Part shown: positions 55,737-63,954 of the stretch, one piece after another
Position numbering within the stretch: position 1 is the stretch's first letter
Layout: every line of letters starts with the position of its first letter
NCBI RefSeq assembly: GCF_016887965.1
Contig: NZ_JAFDVD010000020.1
Coordinates: 50,122 to 114,121 of the forward strand
From: Phycicoccus sonneratiae
Lineage (GTDB): Bacteria > Actinomycetota > Actinomycetes > Actinomycetales > Dermatophilaceae
Direction of reading: 5' to 3'
Length of the DNA stretch: 64,000 nucleotides
The notes under the pieces: generated by a model
The model's database searches: none
The model's input: only the letters and a program-made list of their open reading frames with translations
What the model was told of the DNA's origin: nothing
Position numbers and translations under genes: made by a program

Positions 55737-57648
55737 CTAGGTAGAAATCCTCGAGTAGTAGGAGCTGATCCGGTAACGAATCCAATGCAGATATGGGGGA
55801 TCGATTCTGTGATGCCAAAACATCGTCAATCCCCTTGCGCGGGGTTTCGATGAGCGATCGAATTTGGCTTGGCGTAAGCGTGAGGCGTCGCTTGCTCCTG
55901 TGGCTGTATTGAAAGAATGCTGAGAATATCGGATGGGGCCTGTAGTCATACTCGCGAACTTCACCTGAAACTCCACGGCGCTTGTCGCCGGGAAAGCGCA
56001 CCAGGGCAGCATGCATGACGCCCGCCCTCAGAATCTCCCTCACGTACTCAGCGCTTGGATTCAACTCTTCCAAGCCCGTCACTCGGAATTGGTTGACCTC
56101 AGGGGCGTGGCCCTCCGGATGCGCGGCCATTACTTGAAACAGCCGTCCCAACGCCAAGATCAATCGAGAAATTGCACGACCGTGGTTGGAGAAGCCCTGA
56201 AGTTCGTAGACGCGCTTACGGCCAACCTCGACCAAGGCGTCCGACTGTTGACGGGCACTTAATGCAGTAGGCAGCTCCCCTTTCTCGCCGATGGAAGATC
56301 TCAGAGCTGCCTCAAGAATCTGCAGCAAATATCGGACATTGCCCTCGGATACGCTGCACAGAAGGTCCCAGCCGGCGTACCGCTTTTTGGCTGCGCCCCT
56401 ACCCGTTGACAGAGTGAATAGCGAAGCATAGAGATAGTTGTTCTTTCGGTTCTCCCACTCCTTGGTGCGCTGCAGGCGATCAGCGATGAGATCCCCAAGG
56501 CGCAGTTCAGGATGGCCCGATTGCCAGTAAACCACAAGCCACTGTTCTGCAAGTGGCAGAGATTGAAACTCGCGTAGTGCGGAGGCCGATAGTTCGGTTT
56601 GGGGCATACGCGACAGCGCTTGATTGACACGCCGCTCAGCCCCCAACAAAATGGCCTCATCGGCTTCAGAGAGAGTGGGAAACAGTTCTTCCAGGCCTAC
56701 GGCGGGAATCGAAAGAGCCTGAGCTAGGACAGAGAGCCTCGCCCCGCAGACTTCCTGCGCAAATCTTGAAAAGTCATCGGCGACGAGACGTCTGGCAATA
56801 TCAATCGATGCATAATCGGCTGGTTCTGAAATGAACTCCTCTTCCGCGAGGGTGCCATGCTGGCGCAGGCCCAGTTCCCTGACCCCAACCTTGTACGTGA
56901 GTCGGGTGTCGCCGGCATGGCGAACGAGCGTATTGACTATTCGCTGTTGGTAGTCTTGAAGGTTTTCATACTCATCAAGCAGTAGGAAAATGGGCTTCCC
57001 TGCAATTTCAGGTACTGACTGTAATGCGGTTACTAATCCGTACAGCGGCGCCCCTAGGAGGGAGAGGCTGCCAAAGGGGTCGTCGGCGGCATTGTTTAGC
57101 GAGGCCTCCATGCGGACAATCGATCTCCGGATTCCCTTCCGCAAACTTTGGATGTCGGTGGCCCCGTCAATATGTAGGGAGAGTCCGACCTCCTCCGCTG
57201 CGTCCGGGGTTATTGCGGATGAAATGTGACCCTCATTCAACGCCCACTCAACAAATTCGCATATCTTTAGGCAGGCGACTAGGTTGAAGTAATGAGAGAA
57301 TATGCGAGTCCAAACGTCTTCACCTAGGCCTGCATTCCGAAACGCCTGAACCGTGAGACTATCGATTCGCCAGTAGACGCCGATATGTTTCCAGTCGGAA
57401 AGGGGCGCCTGGGATAGGGCCACTTGTCCAGAGTAGGAAAGCCCGCGCAAGACGGTGGTTTTTCCGGTACCCCGGCCCCCAAACAGGAAGGCTGGGCGAA
57501 CGCCGACGATCTCGGCCCAATAGCTTGGTCTGCGCAGTAGGGAGAACGTATCGTCATCGGAAACGTACTCTGCTCGGAGTTCGCCGAAAAGGCGTGTAAC
57601 CACGTCGTGGGCGGTCCCGCTACTCTTGTCCGGCGCAGAACTGGTCAT
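55726..57648 (-). CDS. ORC/CDC6-like P-loop ATPase
   Basis: This 640-residue ATPase has Walker A GGRGTGKTT at 57-65 and Walker B KPIFLLLDEYENL at 218-230. A later TYKVGVRELGLRQHG (about 251-265) resembles sensor 1 with a nearby arginine. The order and the DEYE box fit the STAND/ORC-CDC6 group of AAA+ ATPases often found in prokaryotic conflict systems. Residues 300-640 are mainly helical, with possible winged-helix parts, and no nuclease motif is evident. An AGGTGA site at the phosphoribosyltransferase-like stop precedes the ATG. The lower G+C marks it as transferred. Confidence 0.82.
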   Translation of the reverse strand: MTSSAPDKSSGTAHDVVTRLFGELRAEYVSDDDTFSLLRRPSYWAEIVGVRPAFLFGGRGTGKTTVLRGLSYSGQVALSQAPLSDWKHIGVYWRIDSLTVQAFRNAGLGEDVWTRIFSHYFNLVACLKICEFVEWALNEGHISSAITPDAAEEVGLSLHIDGATDIQSLRKGIRRSIVRMEASLNNAADDPFGSLSLLGAPLYGLVTALQSVPEIAGKPIFLLLDEYENLQDYQQRIVNTLVRHAGDTRLTYKVGVRELGLRQHGTLAEEEFISEPADYASIDIARRLVADDFSRFAQEVCGARLSVLAQALSIPAVGLEELFPTLSEADEAILLGAERRVNQALSRMPQTELSASALREFQSLPLAEQWLVVYWQSGHPELRLGDLIADRLQRTKEWENRKNNYLYASLFTLSTGRGAAKKRYAGWDLLCSVSEGNVRYLLQILEAALRSSIGEKGELPTALSARQQSDALVEVGRKRVYELQGFSNHGRAISRLILALGRLFQVMAAHPEGHAPEVNQFRVTGLEELNPSAEYVREILRAGVMHAALVRFPGDKRRGVSGEVREYDYRPHPIFSAFFQYSHRSKRRLTLTPSQIRSLIETPRKGIDDVLASQNRSPISALDSLPDQLLLLEDFYLDGD

Positions 57649-57657
57649 GCGGAATCG

Positions 57658-58521
57658 TCACCTGCGCTTAACTAAGGAGGACCATCCTGGACCCTCGTGA
57701 AAGAAGAGAGGAAGCGTCGCGTCTGGGGTACCGTGTTCGAACGCAATTGCGAGACCTAATCGGTGGAAGCCAAGACTTTGGTCCTGAGGAATTCCACAAC
57801 GGGTGCTGTACTTGGCTATGAGGGCCATGGTCTCTGCCTGCCTTCCAGAAGGAACCAAGTGCGTGGCTGGATCTGTGATGGAATACCTTGAACTCAGACT
57901 GTAACCCGCACAAACCTTGATTCGAGGATCTAGCGCCGCGATTCTTTGGCGCCCATAATCCGTTATTATGGCGACACAGTAGAAGATCTGTGAGCCGGAA
58001 GCGGCGTCCATCAAGCTCATTTCGAGGCTGGATCCGAGTTGATATCGTCGAGTCCAGGTTTCTCGGAATTGTTGTCCCGAACCCACAAAATCATCTACAA
58101 GGATGAGAACTTTGTCGCTTACGGCGAGTTGACGCACTGCGGAGTCAGGGCTCAGGCAGTTCGCCTCACGGATGGGAAGCAACTGTCGCAGTTTGCGCAC
58201 CATGGCGAATCCGGAGTCAGTTACATTGGGCGTCTCCCCAGTCGGAAAACTGATCAGCGCATTCTCAGGGAAGTCGTCGCAAGCCAGCTCGGAACTGGCA
58301 TGGACGAGACTTGCGGCTTCATCGATGGCCGCAAGAACTAGTTCGTCGGTTGTTTCCTTATTAAAGAACTGAAACGAATCCAATAGGTGAGAGGCTAGGT
58401 TGCGATCGGCGCCGTCGAAGTTTGCTATCCAACCTACTGGGTCGATAGCACGGGGGGCCGGTGGCCACCATCCCATCCGGCTCAGGAAGGCGCGATCATC
58501 GAGGATCGCGGCTCGCGTCAT
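57658..58521 (-). CDS. Phosphoribosyltransferase-like protein of a conflict system
   Basis: This 287-residue protein has a type I PRTase PRPP loop, VLILVDDFVGSGQQF (138-152), between predicted strands. The C-terminus carries GTPDATLPLFFHEGPGW, which I associate with the conflict-linked PRTase-like (PRTase-CE) families. The N-terminal 60 residues are an extra helical region (ANFDGADRNLASHLLDSFQFF). It may transfer ribose phosphate or merely bind PRPP or nucleotides. ATG 58521 is chosen since GGAGGG lies five bases upstream; an upstream in-frame ATG lacks this. First gene of the four-gene operon. Confidence 0.78.
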   Translation of the reverse strand: MTRAAILDDRAFLSRMGWWPPAPRAIDPVGWIANFDGADRNLASHLLDSFQFFNKETTDELVLAAIDEAASLVHASSELACDDFPENALISFPTGETPNVTDSGFAMVRKLRQLLPIREANCLSPDSAVRQLAVSDKVLILVDDFVGSGQQFRETWTRRYQLGSSLEMSLMDAASGSQIFYCVAIITDYGRQRIAALDPRIKVCAGYSLSSRYSITDPATHLVPSGRQAETMALIAKYSTRCGIPQDQSLGFHRLGLAIAFEHGTPDATLPLFFHEGPGWSSLVKRR

Positions 58522-58618
58522 GATCCCTCCAATGCCAAGTGAGGCGGTCACCCCGATGACCGCAACCCATTTGGTTGCAGGATCGGATCAGTGGACCAGA
58601 TTAAACCTCAGAGGCGTA
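58522..58618 (-). promoter_or_regulatory. Likely promoter/operator region of the island operon
   Basis: The 97 bp before the PRTase-like gene hold two inverted repeats: GCGGTCA/TGACCGC (58544-58550 and 58557-58563) and GCAACC/GGTTGC (58562-58567 and 58573-58578). Promoter boxes are not clear. Adjacent inverted repeats suit a repressor site, but no regulator gene is in the island. Confidence 0.4.
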
Positions 58619-59518
58619 TCAGGCGTGCGGGAATGACGTCTTGGCTGGGGCCTCGAGGTCGTCGCGGTGGTTGCGGATGAGGTCGAGGTTGCGGTCGCGC
58701 AGGTGGTCGAAACCCTGGCCGATGTTCGAGCCGGGGGTCAGCGACGCCAACGCCTCCGCCGGGTCGAGCCGGGCCGACACCCAGCCCTCGTGCGACGCGG
58801 CCTTGGCGACGATGTGTCCGAGCGGCGTCACGACGTGGCTGTTGCCGAAGTAGTGCACGCCCGCGGCGTCGGTGCCCGTGGCGTTGGCGCCGACCACGTA
58901 GACGTGGTTGTCGTAGGCGCGGGCCCGCGAGGTGAGCTCCCAGAGGTCCGCGGAGCGCAGCAGCGCCGATGGCCGGGCGATGACCTCGGCGCCCTGGACG
59001 GCCTGGATGCGGGTCAGCTCGGGGTAGTCGCCGTCGAAGCAGACGATCATCCCGATCCGGCCGAGCTCGGTGTCGACGACCGTGACGGTGTCGCCCGGCG
59101 TCACCCAGCCGCCGCCGGCGACGGCCTCGGTGCAGAACGGGTGGGTCTTGCGGTAGACGCCGACGACCTCGCCGCGCGGGTCGACGAGCACGGCGGCGTT
59201 GAAGACGACGTCGGGGCTCGGGCCGCGCTCGTAGGTGCCGAACACGAGGTGGACGCCGAGCTCGGCGGCGAGGTCGGCGAGCCGGCGGGTGACCGGCCCG
59301 GGCACCTCGGAGACCAGCTCCCAGAGCTCCTCGGTGGGGCAGCCGGGGGTGAAGCCGGTGGTGCACGACTCGGGGAGGACGACGAGCTCGGCGCCGGTGG
59401 CCTCGACGCAGCGCCGGGTGTACTCGATGCAGCGGTCGATGTTGGCGGTGACCGAGTCGGCGGTCAGCGGGCCCGGGTGGGGTGCGACCTGGACGGCGGC
59501 GACGGTGAAGGCGCGCAT
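58619..59518 (-). CDS. Carbon-nitrogen hydrolase (nitrilase superfamily amidase)
   Basis: This 299-residue enzyme has the intact Glu50-Lys124-Cys160 triad in LPESCTTGF, VYRKTHPF and MIVCFDGDYPE. The family hydrolyses amides, N-carbamoyl amino acids or nitriles; the genetic context suggests an N-carbamoyl (ureido) product of ring cleavage. It is the last gene of the molybdenum hydroxylase operon and overlaps the CoxG-like gene by one base. The last 105 codons are the copy brought by the island; the original copy remains at 53249-53565. Confidence 0.9.
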   Translation of the reverse strand: MRAFTVAAVQVAPHPGPLTADSVTANIDRCIEYTRRCVEATGAELVVLPESCTTGFTPGCPTEELWELVSEVPGPVTRRLADLAAELGVHLVFGTYERGPSPDVVFNAAVLVDPRGEVVGVYRKTHPFCTEAVAGGGWVTPGDTVTVVDTELGRIGMIVCFDGDYPELTRIQAVQGAEVIARPSALLRSADLWELTSRARAYDNHVYVVGANATGTDAAGVHYFGNSHVVTPLGHIVAKAASHEGWVSARLDPAEALASLTPGSNIGQGFDHLRDRNLDLIRNHRDDLEAPAKTSFPHA

Positions 59519-60180
59519 CAGGACCGCCGCCCCAGCCGCCAGCCGAGCGCCACGCCGGCGAGCGCGAGGAGCCCGCCCGCGACGGCGGCGAGCACGAGGT
59601 CACGCCCGCCGGTGGCGCCACCCGGTGGTGTCGCGGCCCGGCCGGCGAAGGTCGTGCCGACGGCCGTGGGGGACCCGGCCGCCACGGCGGTGGTGGGGTC
59701 GGCGGCGACCGCGGGTGCTGCGGTCCCGACGCCGACCCCGGCACCGGCGATGTCGGCGTCGAGGGCGCTGAAGAACTGTCCGGCCATCTTCCGGGTGACG
59801 CCGGCGAGCATCCGCTGGCCGACCCCTCCGATCGTGCCGCCCACCGTGGCGTCGGCCTCGTACTCGAGGTCGGTGCCGCCCGCGCCGGACGGGGTGAGGT
59901 GCACCCGGACGTCGGCGTCGATGGTGCCCGGCCCGCCGGCACCGTTGGCCTTCAGCCGCAGGGCAGACGGCTTCTGCATGTCGGTGAGCGCGACCTCTCC
60001 GGTGTAGGTGCCCTTGATCGCGGCCACGCCGGCGGTGACGGTCATCGCGTACCGGTCCTCGCCGACCGTCGTCAGCGCCTCGCAGCCGGGGATGCACCGG
60101 GCGAGCACGGCGGGGTCGAGGATCGCGCGCCAGACCGCGTCCGGCGCGGCGTCGAGGGTCGAGGTGCCGGTGATCTTCAT
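59518..60180 (-). CDS. SRPBCC (CoxG-like) protein with C-terminal membrane anchor
   Basis: This 220-residue protein has a START/SRPBCC domain (residues 1-145: KITGTSTLDAAPDAVWRAILDPAVLARCIPGCEALT) typical of CoxG, which anchors or assists carbon monoxide dehydrogenase-type enzymes, then an Ala/Thr/Pro linker and a C-terminal helix (LVLAAVAGGLLALAGVALGWRLG). The anchor suggests that it ties the hydroxylase to the membrane. It overlaps the large-subunit stop (ATGA) and the amidase start by one base. Confidence 0.88.
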   Translation of the reverse strand: MKITGTSTLDAAPDAVWRAILDPAVLARCIPGCEALTTVGEDRYAMTVTAGVAAIKGTYTGEVALTDMQKPSALRLKANGAGGPGTIDADVRVHLTPSGAGGTDLEYEADATVGGTIGGVGQRMLAGVTRKMAGQFFSALDADIAGAGVGVGTAAPAVAADPTTAVAAGSPTAVGTTFAGRAATPPGGATGGRDLVLAAVAGGLLALAGVALGWRLGRRS

Positions 60181-62582
60181 GACGGACCTTCCTGCGCGGG
60201 AACGGGGTCGGTGGCTCGGGTGCGCCGGAGCTCCCAGAGCTCGGCGGGGCTGATCGGCATCGAGCGGATGGGGAAGCCCTCGGCGTCCTCGATGGCCGAG
60301 GCGATGACGGCCGACACCGGGATGGTCCCCGCCTCGCCCGCCCCCTTGAGGCCGAGCGGGTTGAGCGGCGAGGGCGTCTCGAGGTGGTCGGTCTCGACGT
60401 GCGGCACCTCGGAGGCGTACGGGACGAGGAAGTCCATGAACGAGGCGTTGAGGAGCTGGCCGCCCTCGTCGTAGACCATCCGCTCGTAGAGGGCCCCGCC
60501 GACGCCCTGCGCGACGCCGCCGTGGACCTGTCCCTCGACGATCATCGGGTTGACCATGACCCCGCAGTCGTGGACGACGCAGTAGCGCAGGATGCGGATC
60601 TCGGCGGTGACCGGGTCGGTCTCGACGACGGCGGCGTGCATCCCGTTGGCGAAGGTCGCCTGGGTGGGGGAGTAGAAGTCCTGGCCCTCGAGGCCCGGCT
60701 CGTCGTCGTCGGCGACCGGCGGCTTGTCGGGGTCGAAGGTGCCGGCGAACTGCGTGGCCGCGGCGGCCGAGGCGTCGAAGGCGTAGCGCAACGGGTTGGA
60801 CAGGACGGCGACGGTGCGCAGGTCGATGGACGTGCCGGGCGCGCCCTTGACCGAGATGACGCCGTCGGCGATCTCGAGGTCGTCGGCCGAGACCTCGAGG
60901 GCGTCGGCGGCGATGCGCAACGCCTTCTCGCGCACCACCTTCGCCGCGAGCGCGACGGCGTTGCCCGACATCACGGCGCCCCGGGAGGCGAAGGTGCCGA
61001 CGGCGTACGCCATCCGGCGGGTGTCGCCGGTCGTCACGTGCACGTCCTCGAGCCTGACGCCGAGCTCGTCGGCGACGATCTGGGCGAGGACGGTCTGGTG
61101 GCCCTGGCCCTGGGTGGTGAGGCCGGTGGCGACGTTGACCCGCCCGCTCGTCTCGACCTGCACGTGCCCGCCCTCGTACGGGCCGACGCCGGTGCCCTCG
61201 ACGTAGCAGCCGATGCCGAGGCCGACCCGCCGGCCCTCGCGCGCCGCCTGCTCGCGGTAGGCCGCGAAGTCGTCCCACCCGACGAGCGCCTTGAGCTTGG
61301 CGAGGCTGGCGGGGAAGTCGCCGGAGTCGTACTTGAGCGGCCGGCCGTCCTGGAACATCAGGCCGTGGTCGTAGGGCATCTCGTCGGGCTGGATGAAGTT
61401 GCGGCTGCGCACCTCTGCGCGGTCGAGCCCGAGGTGCGCGGCGATGGCGTCCATGGTTCGCTCCATGGCGTAGCAGCCCTGGGGTCGGCCGGCGCCGCGA
61501 TAGGGCGTCACGAGAACGGTGTTCGTGTACATCGACCAGAACTCGACCCGGTAGGAGCCGGGCTTGTAGGGGCCGAGCAGCTGGGTGGCGGTGATGATCG
61601 GGACGATGATGCCGTAGGGCGTGTATGCGCCGTTGTCGTGCCAGAAGCGGACGTCGAGCGCGAGGAGACGGCCGTCGTCGTCGAAGCCGACCTCGACCTC
61701 CTGCAGCTGCCCGCGCTCGTGCGCGCTGGAGACGAAGTGCTCGCGGCGGTCCTCGGTCCACTTGACGTCGCGACCGAGCCGGCGGGCGGCCCAGGGGACG
61801 AGCACCTCCTCGGGCCACGGGTGGACGATCTTGACGCCGAAGCCGCCGCCCACGTCCGGTGTGACGACCTCGACCTTCGCGAGCGGCATGCCGAGCTTGG
61901 CGGCGACGGCGGCCCGGACGCCGGTGCTCGTCTGGGTCGAGGAGTACAGGCGCAGCGACCCGTCGTCGGCGTCCCACCGGGCATAGACGCCCTTGCCCTC
62001 CATCGGCATGCAGGCGCTGCGCTCGATCTCGAGGTCGAGGGTCAGGCGGTTGGGGGCGGAGGCCATCGCGGTGTCGACGTCACCGACCTCCTGGCGCAGG
62101 TTCGCCGAGACGTTGCCGGGGACGTCGTCGTGCACGAGCCGGGCTGCGCTGCGGGCGTTCTCGAGGCCGACCACGGCCGGCAGCGGCTCGTACGCCACCG
62201 AGATGCGACCGCACGCGTCCTCCGCGACGTAGCGGTCGCGGGCGACGACCATGACGACGGCCTCGCCGACGTGGTTGACCTCGTCGCGGGCGAGGCAGAA
62301 CCCCGTGCGCGGGTGCGTCATCGCCGGGTGGGGGATGAGGACCGGCAGCGGCTCGGCGACCCGGCCGTCGAGGTCGTCCCAGGTGTAGACCGCCTCGACC
62401 CCGTCGAGCTCCCAGGCGTCGGCGATGTCGACGTCGGTGACGCGTGCGTGGGCGTGCGGGCTGCGGACGAAGGCGGCGTGCAGGGCCCCGCGACCCAGGT
62501 CGTCGACGTAGCGGCCGTTGCCGGTGAGCAGGCGCGGGTCCTCGCGGCGCTGGACGCGCTCGCCGACCTGGCGCGTGGTCAC
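60177..62582 (-). CDS. Molybdenum hydroxylase large subunit (xanthine dehydrogenase / CoxL family, form II type)
   Basis: This 801-residue molybdopterin-cytosine-dinucleotide-type subunit opens VTTRQVGERVQRREDPRLLTGNGRYVDDL. It has PDVGGGFGVKIVHPWPEEVLV, the active-site loop PYRGAGRPQGCYAMER (near 360), which has the AYRGAGR form of general hydroxylases rather than the AYxCSFR of true CO dehydrogenase, and the catalytic Glu in LKGAGEAGTIP (near 745). It inserts oxygen from water into an aromatic or aldehyde carbon. GTG 62582 overlaps the iron-sulfur subunit stop. Substrate unknown; an N-heterocycle is likely. Confidence 0.93.
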   Translation of the reverse strand: MTTRQVGERVQRREDPRLLTGNGRYVDDLGRGALHAAFVRSPHAHARVTDVDIADAWELDGVEAVYTWDDLDGRVAEPLPVLIPHPAMTHPRTGFCLARDEVNHVGEAVVMVVARDRYVAEDACGRISVAYEPLPAVVGLENARSAARLVHDDVPGNVSANLRQEVGDVDTAMASAPNRLTLDLEIERSACMPMEGKGVYARWDADDGSLRLYSSTQTSTGVRAAVAAKLGMPLAKVEVVTPDVGGGFGVKIVHPWPEEVLVPWAARRLGRDVKWTEDRREHFVSSAHERGQLQEVEVGFDDDGRLLALDVRFWHDNGAYTPYGIIVPIITATQLLGPYKPGSYRVEFWSMYTNTVLVTPYRGAGRPQGCYAMERTMDAIAAHLGLDRAEVRSRNFIQPDEMPYDHGLMFQDGRPLKYDSGDFPASLAKLKALVGWDDFAAYREQAAREGRRVGLGIGCYVEGTGVGPYEGGHVQVETSGRVNVATGLTTQGQGHQTVLAQIVADELGVRLEDVHVTTGDTRRMAYAVGTFASRGAVMSGNAVALAAKVVREKALRIAADALEVSADDLEIADGVISVKGAPGTSIDLRTVAVLSNPLRYAFDASAAAATQFAGTFDPDKPPVADDDEPGLEGQDFYSPTQATFANGMHAAVVETDPVTAEIRILRYCVVHDCGVMVNPMIVEGQVHGGVAQGVGGALYERMVYDEGGQLLNASFMDFLVPYASEVPHVETDHLETPSPLNPLGLKGAGEAGTIPVSAVIASAIEDAEGFPIRSMPISPAELWELRRTRATDPVPAQEGPS

Positions 62583-63085
62583 GCGAGCCCCCGTTCGCGT
62601 CGGATCTCGGCGGCGCGGAGGACGGCCGTGACGATGTTCTGGTAGCCCGTGCAGCGGCAGAGGTTGCCCGAGATCGCCTCGCGCGCCTCCTCGGCGGTGG
62701 GGTCGGGGTGCTCGTCGAGGTAGGCGGTGATCGTCGTGATGAACCCCGGTGTGCAGAAGCCGCACTGGAGCGCGTGGCTCTCGGCGAAGGCCTGCTGCAC
62801 GGGGCTGAGGGCGGCGGGGTCGTGGCCGATGCCCTCGATGGTGGTGATGTCGTGCGCCTGCGCGGTGACGGCGAACATCAGGCAGGCCCGGGCGGGTTCG
62901 CCGTCGACGAGCACCGTGCAGGCACCGCAGACCCCGTGCTCGCACCCGACGTGGGTGCCGGTGAGCCCGAGGTCGTGGCGCAGGAAGTCGGAGAGCAGCC
63001 GACGGGCGGGCGCCGACGCCGACCGGTGGACACCGTTGACCCGCAGCGTGATCGGCAGCTGCTGCTCGGCGGACTGCTCGCTCAC
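62579..63085 (-). CDS. Molybdenum hydroxylase small [2Fe-2S] subunit (CoxS type)
   Basis: This 168-residue subunit carries both clusters that pass electrons from the molybdenum site to FAD. The plant-ferredoxin-type cluster uses GCEHGVCGACTVLVDGEPARAC, and the second uses QCGFCTPG and NLCRCTGY. All eight cysteines are present. It overlaps both neighbours by four bases, giving order medium-small-large, as in many cox-like operons. Confidence 0.95.
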   Translation of the reverse strand: MSEQSAEQQLPITLRVNGVHRSASAPARRLLSDFLRHDLGLTGTHVGCEHGVCGACTVLVDGEPARACLMFAVTAQAHDITTIEGIGHDPAALSPVQQAFAESHALQCGFCTPGFITTITAYLDEHPDPTAEEAREAISGNLCRCTGYQNIVTAVLRAAEIRRERGLA

Positions 63086-63954
63086 GCGACCCCCTCGGTC
63101 TCGGCACCGGACAGCTGGACGAGCGCGCGCCGGGTGAGCTCGGCGGCGAGCATCCGCCGGTAGTCGGCGCCGGCGTGGATGTCGCCCTCCGGCTCGACGT
63201 GGCCGCGCACGAGCTCCTCGACGCCGGGGTCGGCGAGGTCGTCGAGGGGCCGGCCGGCGAGCGCGGGGCCGAGGTCGAGCACGTCGGGGACCGGCGTCAC
63301 CGAGACGAACGAGGCCCGGGCGTCGGTGACCACGCCGTCGTCGGCGGTGACGGCCACGGCGACGCCGGCGAGCGCGTAGTCGCCGGACCGGCGGGCCGAC
63401 TCGAGGAAGGCCGTGCGGGTGCCGGCGGGGAACCGGCCGAAGCGCACCGCGACGACGAGCTCGTCGGCGGCCAGGGTGGTCTCGAGCGGTCCGAGGAAGA
63501 AGTCGGCGGCCGCCACCTCGCGCGGGCCGGCCGGGCCGACGACCTCGACCACCGCGCCGGTGAGGAAGGCGACGGCGGGCATCTCGCCGGACGGGTCGGC
63601 GTGGGCGATCGAGCCGACCGTCGTGCCGCGGCTGCGGACGGCCGGGTGGGCGACGTTGCGGACGGCGCTGCGCAGCAGGGGGAGCGCGGCGGCGGCGCCG
63701 TCGTGCCGTTCGAGCCCGGCGTGGCGGACGAGCGCACCGACCCGGACCCAGTCCTCGGTGACCTCGAGCCCGTCGAGGCCGGCGACGCCGTTGACGTCGA
63801 CGAGGTGCCCGGGGGAGGCCAGGCGCATCGAGAGCAGCGGCACGAGGCTCTGGCCGCCGGCGAGCACCTTCCCGTCGTGCCCGACCTCGGCGAGGACCGC
63901 GACGGCCTCCTCGACCGAGCGGGGTGCGTGGTGCACGAAGGGAGCGGGCTTCAC
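63082..63954 (-). CDS. Molybdenum hydroxylase FAD-binding medium subunit (CoxM type)
   Basis: This 290-residue PCMH-type flavoprotein has the two FAD-binding stretches VLAGGQSLVPLLSMRL (about 30-45) and TTVGSIAHADPSGEMPAV (about 110-127) and the C-terminal CO dehydrogenase flavoprotein domain (HAGADYRRMLAAELTRRAL). It passes electrons from the iron-sulfur subunit to an external acceptor. The GTG at 63954 has CAGGAT eight bases upstream, so the operon appears to start here with a leaderless transcript. Confidence 0.93.
   Translation of the reverse strand: MKPAPFVHHAPRSVEEAVAVLAEVGHDGKVLAGGQSLVPLLSMRLASPGHLVDVNGVAGLDGLEVTEDWVRVGALVRHAGLERHDGAAAALPLLRSAVRNVAHPAVRSRGTTVGSIAHADPSGEMPAVAFLTGAVVEVVGPAGPREVAAADFFLGPLETTLAADELVVAVRFGRFPAGTRTAFLESARRSGDYALAGVAVAVTADDGVVTDARASFVSVTPVPDVLDLGPALAGRPLDDLADPGVEELVRGHVEPEGDIHAGADYRRMLAAELTRRALVQLSGAETEGVA

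Larger units (their letters stand above)
53249..58935. mobile_element. Genomic island with 317-bp direct repeats at the 3' end of a hydrolase gene
   Basis: Direct repeats 53249-53565 and 58619-58935 (310 of 317 bases the same) flank about 5.05 kb with much lower G+C and A/T-ending codons. The right copy completes the intact hydrolase ORF, so the element carried its own version of the gene end. The right copy is richer in A/T at five of the seven differing sites, as if imported. No integrase, transposase or relaxase gene lies inside; homologous recombination or a lost integrase is possible. Confidence 0.75.

Noticed and set aside
53566..58618. Prophage or conjugative element
   Set aside because: No structural, replication, integrase or transfer genes are present; only the four-gene cassette fills the island.
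60177..63107. A longer molybdenum hydroxylase large subunit starting near 63107
   Set aside because: The extra N-terminal part overlaps the iron-sulfur subunit out of frame; the normal family start at GTG 62582 follows directly.
60177..63954. True aerobic carbon monoxide dehydrogenase
   Set aside because: The large subunit has the AYRGAGR-type loop, not the AYxCSFR loop with the cysteine of CO-oxidising enzymes.
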